Source: JBEKEX01 sp050013615
Lineage (GTDB): Bacteria > Chloroflexota > Anaerolineae > Anaerolineales > Anaerolineaceae
Direction: 5' to 3'
NCBI GenBank assembly: GCA_050013615.1
Contig: JBEKEX010000032.1
Span: 1-16,839, forward strand
DNA length: 16,839 nucleotides
In this document: in pieces, positions 1-6,881 of the stretch
How the letters are laid out: every line of letters begins with the position of its first letter
Position numbering within the stretch: position 1 is the first letter of the stretch
The notes under the pieces: generated by a model
Told to the model about the DNA's origin: nothing
The model's database searches: none
Seen by the model: only the letters and a program-made list of their open reading frames with translations
Position numbers and translations under genes: made by a program

Positions 1-915
1 GATCACAGAAATGCCCAGCCCCGCGGCGGTGACGTTGCGCAGTTTGGCGATCTCCAGCTGAAGCCCGAATAACGACAGGGTATTCGCAACCGTCTGCGTG
101 TTCTTGATCAGTCCGGCACTGGTGGGATTCAACGGGTCGATCTTTGGATCGGGTTGAATGAGATAGGCATGCACCTTGTCGAACTGAAAATCGAGGGATG
201 GATTGAAGGTATCGTGAAAAACCTTGCCGTTGACCGATCCCGAGATCTGCACCTGGGGCTGGATCACCAGGGAGTAAAGGGCAGGGTGCAGGTCTGTCTG
301 GTTCTCCATGGAAGTGGTAATGGCTTCCGCCTGGCAAATATCGAGGGGCGCGGCAACGGTAAAGGTGTTCCCATTAAAGGTTGTCAGCGATTCGAGCGGC
401 AACGTGCGCTGCCAGCCGCTGATGGTCTCGCCCACTTGGGCAGTGACCTGGTGGGTGCCGGTCAACCCTTGGAATTGATTGCCGAGGAACGTGTATTTGA
501 AATTCAGCGTTACCTGGCAGGTCAGCTTGGGGAAGATCGGCTCGCCGGAGACGAGGGTACCGGTATCATAAACCCCGGCTGGCGCTGCAGCGCTGTACGT
601 ATAAGCCCCAACCTGCTGATAAGAGATATCGGCCGGCACGTCCTGCCATAGCGGCCGGGTGAAAGCGATAAAACCGAGGATCAGCGAGGCGAAGAAGAGC
701 AATCCCAGGCCGAAAAGTAACCCCTCGATGGTCCCGCCTGAGAGCTTTGGTTTCTGGTCTGGAGCATGAGAGGATACATCCTCGGGGGGCAGCGGGGTAT
801 CCCCGATGGCCAGGGATGAATTTGATTCATTACCCTGTTCAGGAGCATCCGGGGCAAATTGGGGCTCAGATTTCCGGGTGAAACGAGCTTTCAGTGACCT
901 CAGCCAGGTAGTCAT
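1..915 (-). CDS. DUF5305-like single-pass membrane protein (partial, C-terminus beyond the window)
   Basis: The frame is open for 305 codons from the ATG at 915 to the window edge, so the C-terminus is missing. The protein has a polar N-terminal tail (about residues 1-60), one clear membrane helix (about 63-86, LLFGLGLLFFASLILGF), and then a large predicted extracytoplasmic beta-rich region. That layout, and its position directly after an archaeal/ER-type signal peptidase, fit the DUF5305 proteins I know mainly from haloarchaea. DUF5305 proteins usually end in a second membrane helix, which here would lie near or beyond the edge. The start codon overlaps the signal peptidase stop as ATGA (912-915), which supports both the start choice and translational coupling. 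The biochemical function is unknown. The likely role is an accessory factor for the surface protein encoded upstream. The family call rests on recalled similarity and context and was not searched. Confidence 0.68.
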   Translation of the reverse strand, partial: MTTWLRSLKARFTRKSEPQFAPDAPEQGNESNSSLAIGDTPLPPEDVSSHAPDQKPKLSGGTIEGLLFGLGLLFFASLILGFIAFTRPLWQDVPADISYQQVGAYTYSAAAPAGVYDTGTLVSGEPIFPKLTCQVTLNFKYTFLGNQFQGLTGTHQVTAQVGETISGWQRTLPLESLTTFNGNTFTVAAPLDICQAEAITTSMENQTDLHPALYSLVIQPQVQISGSVNGKVFHDTFNPSLDFQFDKVHAYLIQPDPKIDPLNPTSAGLIKNTQTVANTLSLFGLQLEIAKLRNVTAAGLGISVI

Positions 916-1409
916 AGAGTCTTTCTTAACCTTTTCTTCTTTGGTGTAATAAGCATGACCGCCAACGCCAGACTCACAAACATACCGACGAATACGGCCA
1001 GAATGATAGGGGTACGCAGCCATTGGAACGCCTTACCAACGCTAGGAAGATAGATCCAGGCCTTTCCTACAATCTTTTCCATCGTCGGCTGGTATGAATC
1101 GGTCCAGGCATTGTTGTCCCCTTTAAGGATAAAGCGATCGAGATTCTCGCCGACGATGCGATGGAAAACGTACCTCCCCAGGTCTGCGTCCCAATAAGCG
1201 ACCTCGTCGCCTATATTATAGCTCCGAGCTGATCGAACGATCACCAGGTCCCCCAGATGAAAACCCGGTTCCATGCTGTTTCCATTGACGATCACATAGG
1301 TGACCTGCCCCCCAGTGGGCGTGGGCGCGAAAACAGCCCAAACGGCTGCCAAAAGAATTAGCAAGCCGCTCGCAACAAAGGCCAGGGACCAACGCCGAAA
1401 GTTGTTCAT
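912..1409 (-). CDS. Signal peptidase I, archaeal/ER (Ser-His) type
   Basis: Membrane-bound peptidase (family S26) that removes signal peptides from exported proteins. The 165-residue protein has an N-terminal membrane helix (about 10-28), the box NGNSMEPG with the catalytic Ser45, then YVFHRIVG with His83, then KGDNN with Asp98, and a second C-terminal helix (about 134-154) before a Lys/Arg-rich tail. A histidine where standard bacterial enzymes use lysine marks the SipW/archaeal/ER class. Such enzymes often process one dedicated substrate, and the small secreted protein upstream is the obvious candidate. In-frame TGA at 1428-1430 leaves the ATG at 1409 as the only ATG start. No strong ribosome binding site is visible. 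The stop overlaps the next start (ATGA). A terminator-like hairpin lies between this gene and its probable substrate gene. Confidence 0.9.
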   Translation of the reverse strand: MNNFRRWSLAFVASGLLILLAAVWAVFAPTPTGGQVTYVIVNGNSMEPGFHLGDLVIVRSARSYNIGDEVAYWDADLGRYVFHRIVGENLDRFILKGDNNAWTDSYQPTMEKIVGKAWIYLPSVGKAFQWLRTPIILAVFVGMFVSLALAVMLITPKKKRLRKTL

Positions 1410-1437
1410 CCCATCAATCGAAGTGCATCATGTCAAG

Positions 1438-1504
1438 AAAAACGACCTGCTCTTTCCAAGTCCCGCGCACCTTGGCGCTGGAAGTTGCCGGAGCAGGCCG
1501 TTTT
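1438..1504 (-). terminator. Terminator/attenuator hairpin between secreted-protein gene and signal peptidase
   Basis: Read on the minus strand, GAGCAGGTCGTTTT-type arms (1439-1452 against 1491-1504) pair over 14 positions with one mismatch (1445/1498). The last arm runs into TTTTT (1438-1442). A second small stem (1456-1460 with 1471-1475) can form inside the loop. It lies 37 nt after the stop of the secreted-protein gene and 29 nt before the signal peptidase ATG. It could therefore stop most transcripts and let some through to the peptidase. Confidence 0.6.
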
Positions 1505-1541
1505 CTGATGCGATCAGCGATAACGTGATCGTGATCCGGGC

Positions 1542-1907
1542 TTACTGGGTAGCAATGACCCGTAGCGAAGTTGCGCTTGTGACAGTGGGCTCGGTCCCGA
1601 ACGTGCAGGTAACGCTGGTACCACCCGAGACGGTGCAGCTCGTGTATGGGGTGGCGCCCGTGACGCTTACTTGTACCACAGTCGCAGCGGCGCTCAATGT
1701 GAAGGTCACCTTGCTGATATTGGCAGGATTGGTAGCATCCAAGGTATAGACAACATTGGTGACTGTGTAGCCACTGATCACGCCCGTTCCATCACCTGCC
1801 GTGGTGGCTGGCACCGTGTTGCCGGCTGCATAAGCATAAGCGACCGTTGTGATGGATAAAGCAATGATGACGACAACAACAACTTTTAGTGCATTTTTCA
1901 CGAACAT
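1542..1907 (-). CDS. Small secreted beta-rich surface protein, likely substrate of the adjacent signal peptidase
   Basis: This 121-residue protein starts with a short basic segment and a hydrophobic helix (about 8-23), followed by AYAYA near residues 23-27, a plausible cleavage site. The mature part of about 95 residues is rich in Thr, Val, Ser and Ala, has almost no charged residues, and carries two cysteines (91 and 101) that could form a disulfide. This composition suits an extracellular beta-sandwich or a fibre subunit. I do not recognise a precise family. The pairing with a Ser-His signal peptidase recalls the SipW-TasA/CalY (camelysin) arrangement, but TasA homology is not shown. A strong AAGGAG sits just upstream of the ATG at 1907 and a TATAAT box at 1952-1957, so this is likely the best expressed gene of the module. 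Confidence 0.75.
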   Translation of the reverse strand: MFVKNALKVVVVVIIALSITTVAYAYAAGNTVPATTAGDGTGVISGYTVTNVVYTLDATNPANISKVTFTLSAAATVVQVSVTGATPYTSCTVSGGTSVTCTFGTEPTVTSATSLRVIATQ

Positions 1908-1951
1908 AGGCTCTCCTTATTTAAAAACATTGATTGATGAAATCTACAACT

Positions 1952-1957
1952 ATTATA
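1952..1957 (-). promoter_or_regulatory. -10 box for the secreted-protein module
   Basis: The minus strand reads TATAAT, a perfect -10 hexamer, about 44 nt upstream of the ATG at 1907. The position 17 nt further upstream reads TGCGCC, so there is no good -35 and an activator may be needed. Confidence 0.5.
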
Positions 1958-2006
1958 GTAAGTGCTTTAGACTTGGCGCATTACAGTATCATTGCAGGCT
2001 GCTAAC

Positions 2007-2057
2007 AAAAATGTAAAGTACGCCTAGGTCACTTTGCTGCACTTTGGCACACTTTAC
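2007..2057 (-). terminator. Strand-specific terminator after the thioesterase gene
   Basis: On the minus-strand transcript, GUAAAGUGUGCC (2057-2046) can pair with GGCGUACUUUAC (2024-2013): 12 consecutive pairs including two G-U, followed by AUUUUUG. On the plus strand the two wobble pairs become A-C mismatches, so the structure favours minus-strand transcripts, as expected 62 nt past the thioesterase stop. The 21-nt loop is large for a terminator. Confidence 0.5.
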
Positions 2058-2118
2058 GCATCCCTTTTTGGGGGATTTGATTTGAACTTTGTTGTATTCT
2101 CGCAACCAGACGTTGAAC

Positions 2119-2874
2119 TTATCCCGGCTGATTGAACCCCACCGCGGCGACGAACGCATCGGCGGACGTATCCAGGTTGGTGCCTTGGATGATCCAGGTG
2201 GCTTCACCCAATTTGCCACTGGCGACCGAGACATGCTCGCCGGGCTTGATCTCGTGGTTGACGTTGAGTTGCAGCCAGGCGACGCCGGAACGGTAAGCCT
2301 CCACCGGGAAACAATCCATCAACCACTCGATGTAACGGGCGCTGGTCACGTGGCCCATCAGGTCGATCATGCTGGACCGCGCCTGCACCACGAATTGCTC
2401 CTGCAAATCGACACCCGTGACCGCGATGCGATCGAGCGGCTCGTCCAGGGCAAAGCGCCCACCGTTATCCGGCAGGCTGTTCCCCAGCATGGTGGGCATC
2501 TGCATGCGGCGTGTGCGCGTGTCGATGAGCAGCCAGGCACTGCTGGCCCTGGCATAGACCTTATCCCCCGCCGCGGACGTGACGAGGAAATCGCGCATGA
2601 AAAAGAGCTTCTGCTGCAGGCCCTTGGGCCAGGTCTCGATCTTGACCCGCTCGCCGGCCAGCGGCAGGCTCTCGATACGCATCTTGAAACGGCTGAGCAC
2701 CCAGGCCACGTCATTCTGGATCAACTGGTCGTAGCCCCTCCCCAAATGGAGGGCATGCTGGGTGGCACATTCCTGCAAGGTCTGGAACAGACTGCTCAAT
2801 TTCCAGCGGCGGTAATAATCGCCATCGGCATAACGGATTTGCAATTCTTCATTCCACACAGTCGGCAACGTCAT
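2119..2874 (-). CDS. Acyl-ACP thioesterase (FatA/FatB family, double hot-dog)
   Basis: Cytoplasmic hydrolase expected to release fatty acids from acyl-carrier protein or a similar thioester. The 251-residue length fits bacterial members, which contain two hot-dog domains. The first holds the typical opening (YADGDYYRRWKLSS, residues 15-28, then LQECATQHA). The second holds DLMGHVTSARYIEW (171-184), which aligns with the family motif D-x-N-x-HVN. His175 is kept, but the residue usually Asn is Met173, and the Asn after HV is Thr177. Activity or specificity may differ from characterised enzymes. The ATG at 2874 is preceded by GAGG about 8 nt upstream. The gene stands alone, divergent from rsmE and followed by a terminator. 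Confidence 0.85.
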   Translation of the reverse strand: MTLPTVWNEELQIRYADGDYYRRWKLSSLFQTLQECATQHALHLGRGYDQLIQNDVAWVLSRFKMRIESLPLAGERVKIETWPKGLQQKLFFMRDFLVTSAAGDKVYARASSAWLLIDTRTRRMQMPTMLGNSLPDNGGRFALDEPLDRIAVTGVDLQEQFVVQARSSMIDLMGHVTSARYIEWLMDCFPVEAYRSGVAWLQLNVNHEIKPGEHVSVASGKLGEATWIIQGTNLDTSADAFVAAVGFNQPG

Positions 2875-2936
2875 TTCATCCCTCGAACTTCGATTTAAAA
2901 CTCACTTCCGGCCAGTGCGCTTTCCCTCGACGCAGT

Positions 2937-2942
2937 TATAAT
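2937..2942 (+). promoter_or_regulatory. -10 box for rsmE
   Basis: TATAAT, preceded by T, lies 32 nt upstream of the rsmE ATG, in a 100-nt spacer between divergent genes. No convincing -35 lies 16-18 nt upstream. AAGGAAAG (2963-2970) is the rsmE ribosome binding site. Confidence 0.5.
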
Positions 2943-2974
2943 CGGATCATCCTTCCATTCTCAAGGAAAGCGCC

Positions 2975-3712
2975 ATGCACCGTTTCTTTCTCGATCCCCA
3001 GAATTTTACCCCCGTTGACGTGCATTTCGATGAAGCCACCTCGCGGCAGATCGTCCAGGTGCTGCGCTTGCTGCCTGGCGATATGGTGACCTGCCTGGAT
3101 ACTCTTGGCGGTGCTTGGCTGGTGGAGTTGGCAGAAGTAAATACCAAAGCCTGCCTAGGGAAGATAAAGCAGTCCGTGACGCTCGACAGCGATCCGACTG
3201 TGCAGGTGACGCTCTACCTGTGCCTGGCGCAGCGCGAGAAGTTCGAGTGGATGCTGCAAAAGTGCACCGAGGTAGGCGCGGCGGCCTTCGTGCCGGTCAT
3301 ATCATCCCGCAGCCTGGTACAAGAGAAGCAGGGCGTGGAGCAAAAGCGCGAGCGCTGGGAAGCCATCCTCAAAGAAGCTGCCGAACAATCCGGCCGGGGA
3401 CGCATCCCGCGCCTGGAAGCCGCATTGGACTTCAAGGAGGCGTTGACAGCGTTGCACACCCACGACCTGGCGCTGGCCGCCTGGGAAGAGGAACACACCA
3501 TCGGTTTGAGAACTTTGCTGCGCGGCCGGCCGCTGCACTCGGTGGCATTGCTAATCGGACCGGAAGGCGGTTTTTCGAGCGAGGAAATGGAAGCAGCACG
3601 GGCAGCGGGCGCTGTGCCCGTCTCGCTGGGCCGGCGCATCCTGCGCATGGAGACCGCCGCTGTGGTGGCTACGGCGCTCGTCTTGCACGAACTGGGGGAG
3701 ATGGACGCCTGA
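2975..3712 (+). CDS. rsmE: 16S rRNA (uracil1498-N3)-methyltransferase RsmE
   Basis: SPOUT-class methyltransferase that makes m3U1498 of 16S rRNA, at the top of helix 44 near the decoding centre. The protein has 245 residues, the usual length. It opens with MHRFF and has a PUA-like N-terminal domain (about 1-70), followed by EKFEWMLQKCTEVG (88-101), RERWEAILKEAAEQSGR (125-141), the cofactor-binding knot segments LLIGPEGGFSSEE (192-204), and SLGRRILRMETA (217-228). The position usually occupied by His in the early H-x-x-x-VLR motif is a Gln or Arg here. The start is supported by AAGGAAAG just upstream. It converges on the RsmF-like gene with only 7 nt between the stops. Confidence 0.94.
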   Translation: MHRFFLDPQNFTPVDVHFDEATSRQIVQVLRLLPGDMVTCLDTLGGAWLVELAEVNTKACLGKIKQSVTLDSDPTVQVTLYLCLAQREKFEWMLQKCTEVGAAAFVPVISSRSLVQEKQGVEQKRERWEAILKEAAEQSGRGRIPRLEAALDFKEALTALHTHDLALAAWEEEHTIGLRTLLRGRPLHSVALLIGPEGGFSSEEMEAARAAGAVPVSLGRRILRMETAAVVATALVLHELGEMDA

Positions 3713-3719
3713 AATTGGA

Positions 3720-5213
3720 TTAGAACATCTTACGGGGGAGTAGATTCTTCAACCGGTCGTGCAGCACCTTGCCGCGACCCAGGTTGCGACCCCACGCATC
3801 CGTCACGATGACGATATCGCCCAGCCGGTAAGCAACCGGCAACGCGCCCAGCAAGTCGGAGCCACGCAGCCAGGCTGGCACGGCCTCTGGGGGTAAGCAA
3901 TACGTCCCGGACTTGAATTGCAAGCCGAGGCGGGCAGCCACGTCATGAGATAGGACGAAGCCCTCCGGCCCCAGCTCGCCCAGCAGCAGCCCGGCGAACT
4001 GGAACGGCAGCGTGGCAAATTGGTCGAACAGGCGCTGCGGGATTACATACACTTCCGGGCCGCGCTGCATCAGCACCTGCCCTTGTCCAGTCAGCCAGGC
4101 ATCCAGTGTAAAGCTGTAAGTTTGATTGAAGAAAATAACCAAGCGTTTTGCCTCGGGTTCCGCCAGGCGTTCCAGGCCACTTTCTTGCCAGGGACGTTCG
4201 GGCCGGGATTGAGTTGCGGTGGCCACCGGCGCGGTCTTGGTGATGCGGGCAGCGAAAAACCCGGCGGTGTGATAGAGATGCGGCCACAGACGGGCGGCAT
4301 TACACACAGGCGGTTGAAATGCCTGCCCGGCATAATCCGCCAGGCCCGCGGCAGGGACGGGCAGTTTGTCGCGCAGGTCATCGACCCGCACTGCGGCGGG
4401 GTAGCGCTCCAGCAGGCTCTCCAGCACGGCCTCGTCCTCCTCGGGCGCCAGCGTGCAGGTGGAATACACCACCTGACCGCCCACCTTCACCGCCTGGAAA
4501 GCGCTCTCCAGCAAGGCCGCCTGGCGGTGGGCCAGGCTGGTACGCTCCTTGTCCGTAATGGGGCGCAGGGGATGCGCCTCCGTGGCGCGCAGGCCCTCCA
4601 TACTGCATGGGGCATCCAGCAGTACCTTGTCGAAGGTTTCGGGATACCAGGCGCCGAACAGCTCGCCGGGGAAACGCGTCACCGCCACGCTGGCCGTGCC
4701 CCAATTTTGCAGCACCACGCGCAGCGCCTGAATGCGGGATTGGCTCGAGTCGTTGGCGATGATCAAGCCGCGGTCCAGCGTGCGTCCCGCCAGGTGGGTG
4801 GTCTTGCCGCCGGGCGAGGCCGCCAAATCCAAAATGAGCGGCGCGGCTTGCGGGTCGAGGTCGAACAATGCCACCGGCAGCATCGAGGCGGCATCCTGGA
4901 TGTAGTAGAAACCCAGCTTGTGCTCGATGGTTTGGCTGGGAGATGTCTGCGCCGCCGTGACGTAAAAGCCTTCGTCGCAGAACGGCACCGGTTCGAGCTG
5001 CCAGCCATAGTGCTCGGCCCAGGCCGGGACAGCGGTCGCCGCGGTCGCTTTCAAAGAGTTGATGCGGATGGCGGAGTGCAGCGGCTGTTTCAGTTCTTCC
5101 AACAGGCGCTCGAACTCCTCCAGCGACAACAGGGGTTGGTAGCGTTGTAACGAATCATGCAACGACGAACGGGCCGGGGATTTGGAAGTGGACTTGCGTT
5201 TATTGCGGGTCAT
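3720..5213 (-). CDS. RsmB/NOP2-family rRNA m5C methyltransferase, RsmF-like
   Basis: SAM-dependent RNA cytosine-C5 methyltransferase of 497 residues. Visible motifs are YYIQDAASMLP (103-113), motif I LDLAASPGGKTTHLA (128-142), ANDSSQSRIQALR (153-165), motif IV DAPCSMEGL (200-208, Cys203 helps release the product) and motif VI YSTCTLAPEE (250-259, Cys253 is the nucleophile). A further 170 residues follow and end in a PUA-like segment containing LGRGKVL. This long C-terminal part matches RsmF (YebU), which in E. coli makes m5C1407 of 16S rRNA, rather than RsmB. The exact target cannot be proved from sequence. It is the last gene of the tgt operon, 4 nt after the FmrO-like gene upstream, and it converges on rsmE. 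I see no terminator in the 7-nt space. Confidence 0.9.
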   Translation of the reverse strand: MTRNKRKSTSKSPARSSLHDSLQRYQPLLSLEEFERLLEELKQPLHSAIRINSLKATAATAVPAWAEHYGWQLEPVPFCDEGFYVTAAQTSPSQTIEHKLGFYYIQDAASMLPVALFDLDPQAAPLILDLAASPGGKTTHLAGRTLDRGLIIANDSSQSRIQALRVVLQNWGTASVAVTRFPGELFGAWYPETFDKVLLDAPCSMEGLRATEAHPLRPITDKERTSLAHRQAALLESAFQAVKVGGQVVYSTCTLAPEEDEAVLESLLERYPAAVRVDDLRDKLPVPAAGLADYAGQAFQPPVCNAARLWPHLYHTAGFFAARITKTAPVATATQSRPERPWQESGLERLAEPEAKRLVIFFNQTYSFTLDAWLTGQGQVLMQRGPEVYVIPQRLFDQFATLPFQFAGLLLGELGPEGFVLSHDVAARLGLQFKSGTYCLPPEAVPAWLRGSDLLGALPVAYRLGDIVIVTDAWGRNLGRGKVLHDRLKNLLPRKMF

Positions 5214-5217
5214 GGGC

Positions 5218-6072
5218 TCAACCGCTCCGTTTGTCGATACAGAACACCATCTCGTTCTCGAAAAGAACCTCTTCCACCTTCCACGCCAGGCCGGAGAGGA
5301 TGGAATAGACCAGGGTGCGATGCTTCTCGATCAGGTTGTGCTTGCCGCTCAGGCTGGTGGTGGGCAGCGAGACCAGCAGCCAGCGCACGTCGAGTGCTTC
5401 CCACAGCGGGCGGTTGCAGCCGCGCTGGCGCTGTTCCATGCGGTGCGCTTCCTTGAACAGGAAGGCAACGTCCGCGGTCACTACCGGTGGATGCAGCAAA
5501 AAGTCATCGTGGACGGCCAACCGCGGCAATTGCTGCAAGCCAAAGAAATGGTTGATGGCGTCCACGCGCGGCCGGTTCAGATCGACGGCGTGATAGCGGA
5601 CAGAAGTCGGTAGATTCATCCAAGGCAGTGCAAACGGGTTCAACCCACAGGCCAGGTCGAGGACGGTCGCCGGCGTGCCGGTCACGGCAAACAGGCGGGA
5701 ATAGAACGTCTCCAAAATGGGCAGGCGCTCACGCGTGGAGGCATGGGTGGAAAGGATGCGCGTGCACACTGCTTTCACCGCCTGGGGATCGCCTGAGGCA
5801 AAGGCTTTATCCAGATCAGGGATCATCACGGCGTAATCGGGATCGCCCAGGTAAGCCGCGACGATGGTATGCAACTTCTTGCGCGCCGAGTTAATGGCGT
5901 CCTTGGGATGCTTGTAGTGCGGCCATTCCTGCTCCAGCAGATCGAGGGCCGTCTCCAGCGGGATGTCCAACCCCCGGTAACGGGACGAATCGAGCAGTGC
6001 CACAGCATACGGGGTTAAATCGACCGTTGGAGTCTTACTACTTTCTCCAGCCAAAGGGGAATTTGCTTTCAT
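5218..6072 (-). CDS. FmrO/ArmA-like 16S rRNA methyltransferase, divergent second copy
   Basis: Second of two tandem relatives of the aminoglycoside-resistance m7G1405 methyltransferases (FmrO family; ArmA, Rmt, Sgm). From the ATG at 6072 it has 284 residues: HASTRER (110-116), the SAM motif LDLACGLNPFALPW (138-151), Asp164, FLFKEAHRMEQ (204-214), SLPTTSLSGK (235-244) and ENEMVF (272-277). The fold is intact, but the segment that is FLLKTLPCLE in the first copy is changed, and the SLSGK block continues HNLIEKHR instead of a G-K-G-M-x-x-N-Y pattern. It may modify another base, act as a partner, or be weakly active. The frame is open upstream to 6135, but the ATG at 6072 overlaps the preceding stop as ATGA, which I prefer over a 67-nt overlap. 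Confidence 0.8.
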   Translation of the reverse strand: MKANSPLAGESSKTPTVDLTPYAVALLDSSRYRGLDIPLETALDLLEQEWPHYKHPKDAINSARKKLHTIVAAYLGDPDYAVMIPDLDKAFASGDPQAVKAVCTRILSTHASTRERLPILETFYSRLFAVTGTPATVLDLACGLNPFALPWMNLPTSVRYHAVDLNRPRVDAINHFFGLQQLPRLAVHDDFLLHPPVVTADVAFLFKEAHRMEQRQRGCNRPLWEALDVRWLLVSLPTTSLSGKHNLIEKHRTLVYSILSGLAWKVEEVLFENEMVFCIDKRSG

Positions 6073-6881
6073 TGGCGGCTCAACAGATAGGCCAGCTCGG
6101 TCTGGAACTCGAAGCGTTGGATTTTCCCGCGCCAATCCTTCGTCAACTCCAGGAAATGCGCCTCGTAGTTCTGGCGCATGCCCTTGCCGCGCCCACCCAG
6201 GCTGGCGACCGGGAAAGACACCAGCAAATGGTCGGCGGGGATCTCGGCCAACAGACGGACGCTCAAGGATTTATCCAGCTGTTCCAGGCAGGGCAGGGTT
6301 TTGAGCAAAAAGGCAAGCTGGGCCGGTTGCTGCGGGATGGAATGGCTCAGATCACACACGGTGGCAGAACCCGCCACTTGAAAATGGCGGAAAAAGTGGT
6401 CGAGGAAGCCGACCATATCGCTGAAGATGTCACAAGCAAAATATTGCACATCCGCGGCGACCGGCATCCAGGGCAGCGCCAGGGGATTGAAGCCGCAGGC
6501 CACATCCAGAATGGAACGGATGGGCGCCAGGCTTTGCAGTGCCTGGGCATAAAAGTGGTCGAGCAGCGCCAGACGCTCGTTGGACGAGGTGTGCAGGCGC
6601 ATGGTCTGGCGGCAAAAGGCCTGCACCTCGGGTGCGTGCAGTGAGGCAGGCAAGGCGTCCAGTTGGGTTACCAGGGCGGCATAATCGACCGGCTTTTCCA
6701 GGTAGGCGCTCCCCACCTGGTGCAGCTTGCTGCGCACAGCTTTCACCGCTTCCTTGCTGCTGCGGCCTTTGGAAAGCTCTTGAAATGCCAGACGTTCGAC
6801 CAGCGCCGGGTCGATGGCGCGGTAGTGTCCACCGGCTTGCGCGGCCGCGGCCACCTCGTGGACAGCTTCAGGCTGCGGCAT
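6069..6881 (-). CDS. FmrO/ArmA-like 16S rRNA (guanine1405-N7)-methyltransferase
   Basis: 270-residue protein resembling ArmA/Rmt/Sgm, which methylate G1405 in helix 44 and block 4,6-disubstituted deoxystreptamine aminoglycosides. An N-terminal helical region contains SKLHQVGSAY (51-60). It is followed by HTSSNERLALLDHFY (97-111), the SAM motif ILDVACGFNPLALPW (124-138), Asp151, FLLKTLPCLEQ (191-201), SFPVASLGGRGKGM (222-235) with a following NYE, and TELAYL (261-266). All blocks typical of active members are present, so G1405 methylation is plausible. AGAGG precedes the ATG at 6881, which lies 14 nt inside the end of tgt. Its place in a housekeeping RNA-modification operon, with no mobile element nearby, suggests an intrinsic gene and not a recently acquired resistance gene. 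Confidence 0.86.
   Translation of the reverse strand: MPQPEAVHEVAAAAQAGGHYRAIDPALVERLAFQELSKGRSSKEAVKAVRSKLHQVGSAYLEKPVDYAALVTQLDALPASLHAPEVQAFCRQTMRLHTSSNERLALLDHFYAQALQSLAPIRSILDVACGFNPLALPWMPVAADVQYFACDIFSDMVGFLDHFFRHFQVAGSATVCDLSHSIPQQPAQLAFLLKTLPCLEQLDKSLSVRLLAEIPADHLLVSFPVASLGGRGKGMRQNYEAHFLELTKDWRGKIQRFEFQTELAYLLSRQ

Noticed and set aside
154..651. A 165-codon plus-strand open frame at the left edge
   Set aside because: The minus strand is open throughout 1-915, starts with an ATGA overlap to the signal peptidase and encodes a sensible membrane protein.
2089..2898. A 269-codon plus-strand open frame opposite the thioesterase
   Set aside because: Covers the same DNA as a clear thioesterase and has no ribosome binding site or known motif.
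4020..5150. A 376-codon plus-strand open frame opposite the RsmF-like gene
   Set aside because: Antisense to a gene with all m5C methyltransferase motifs. The translation is rich in Gly, Arg and Gln and has no domain signature.
5218..6881. Recently acquired aminoglycoside-resistance island
   Set aside because: The FmrO-like genes overlap or abut housekeeping genes, their base composition looks like that of their neighbours, and no insertion sequence, integron or repeat flanks them.
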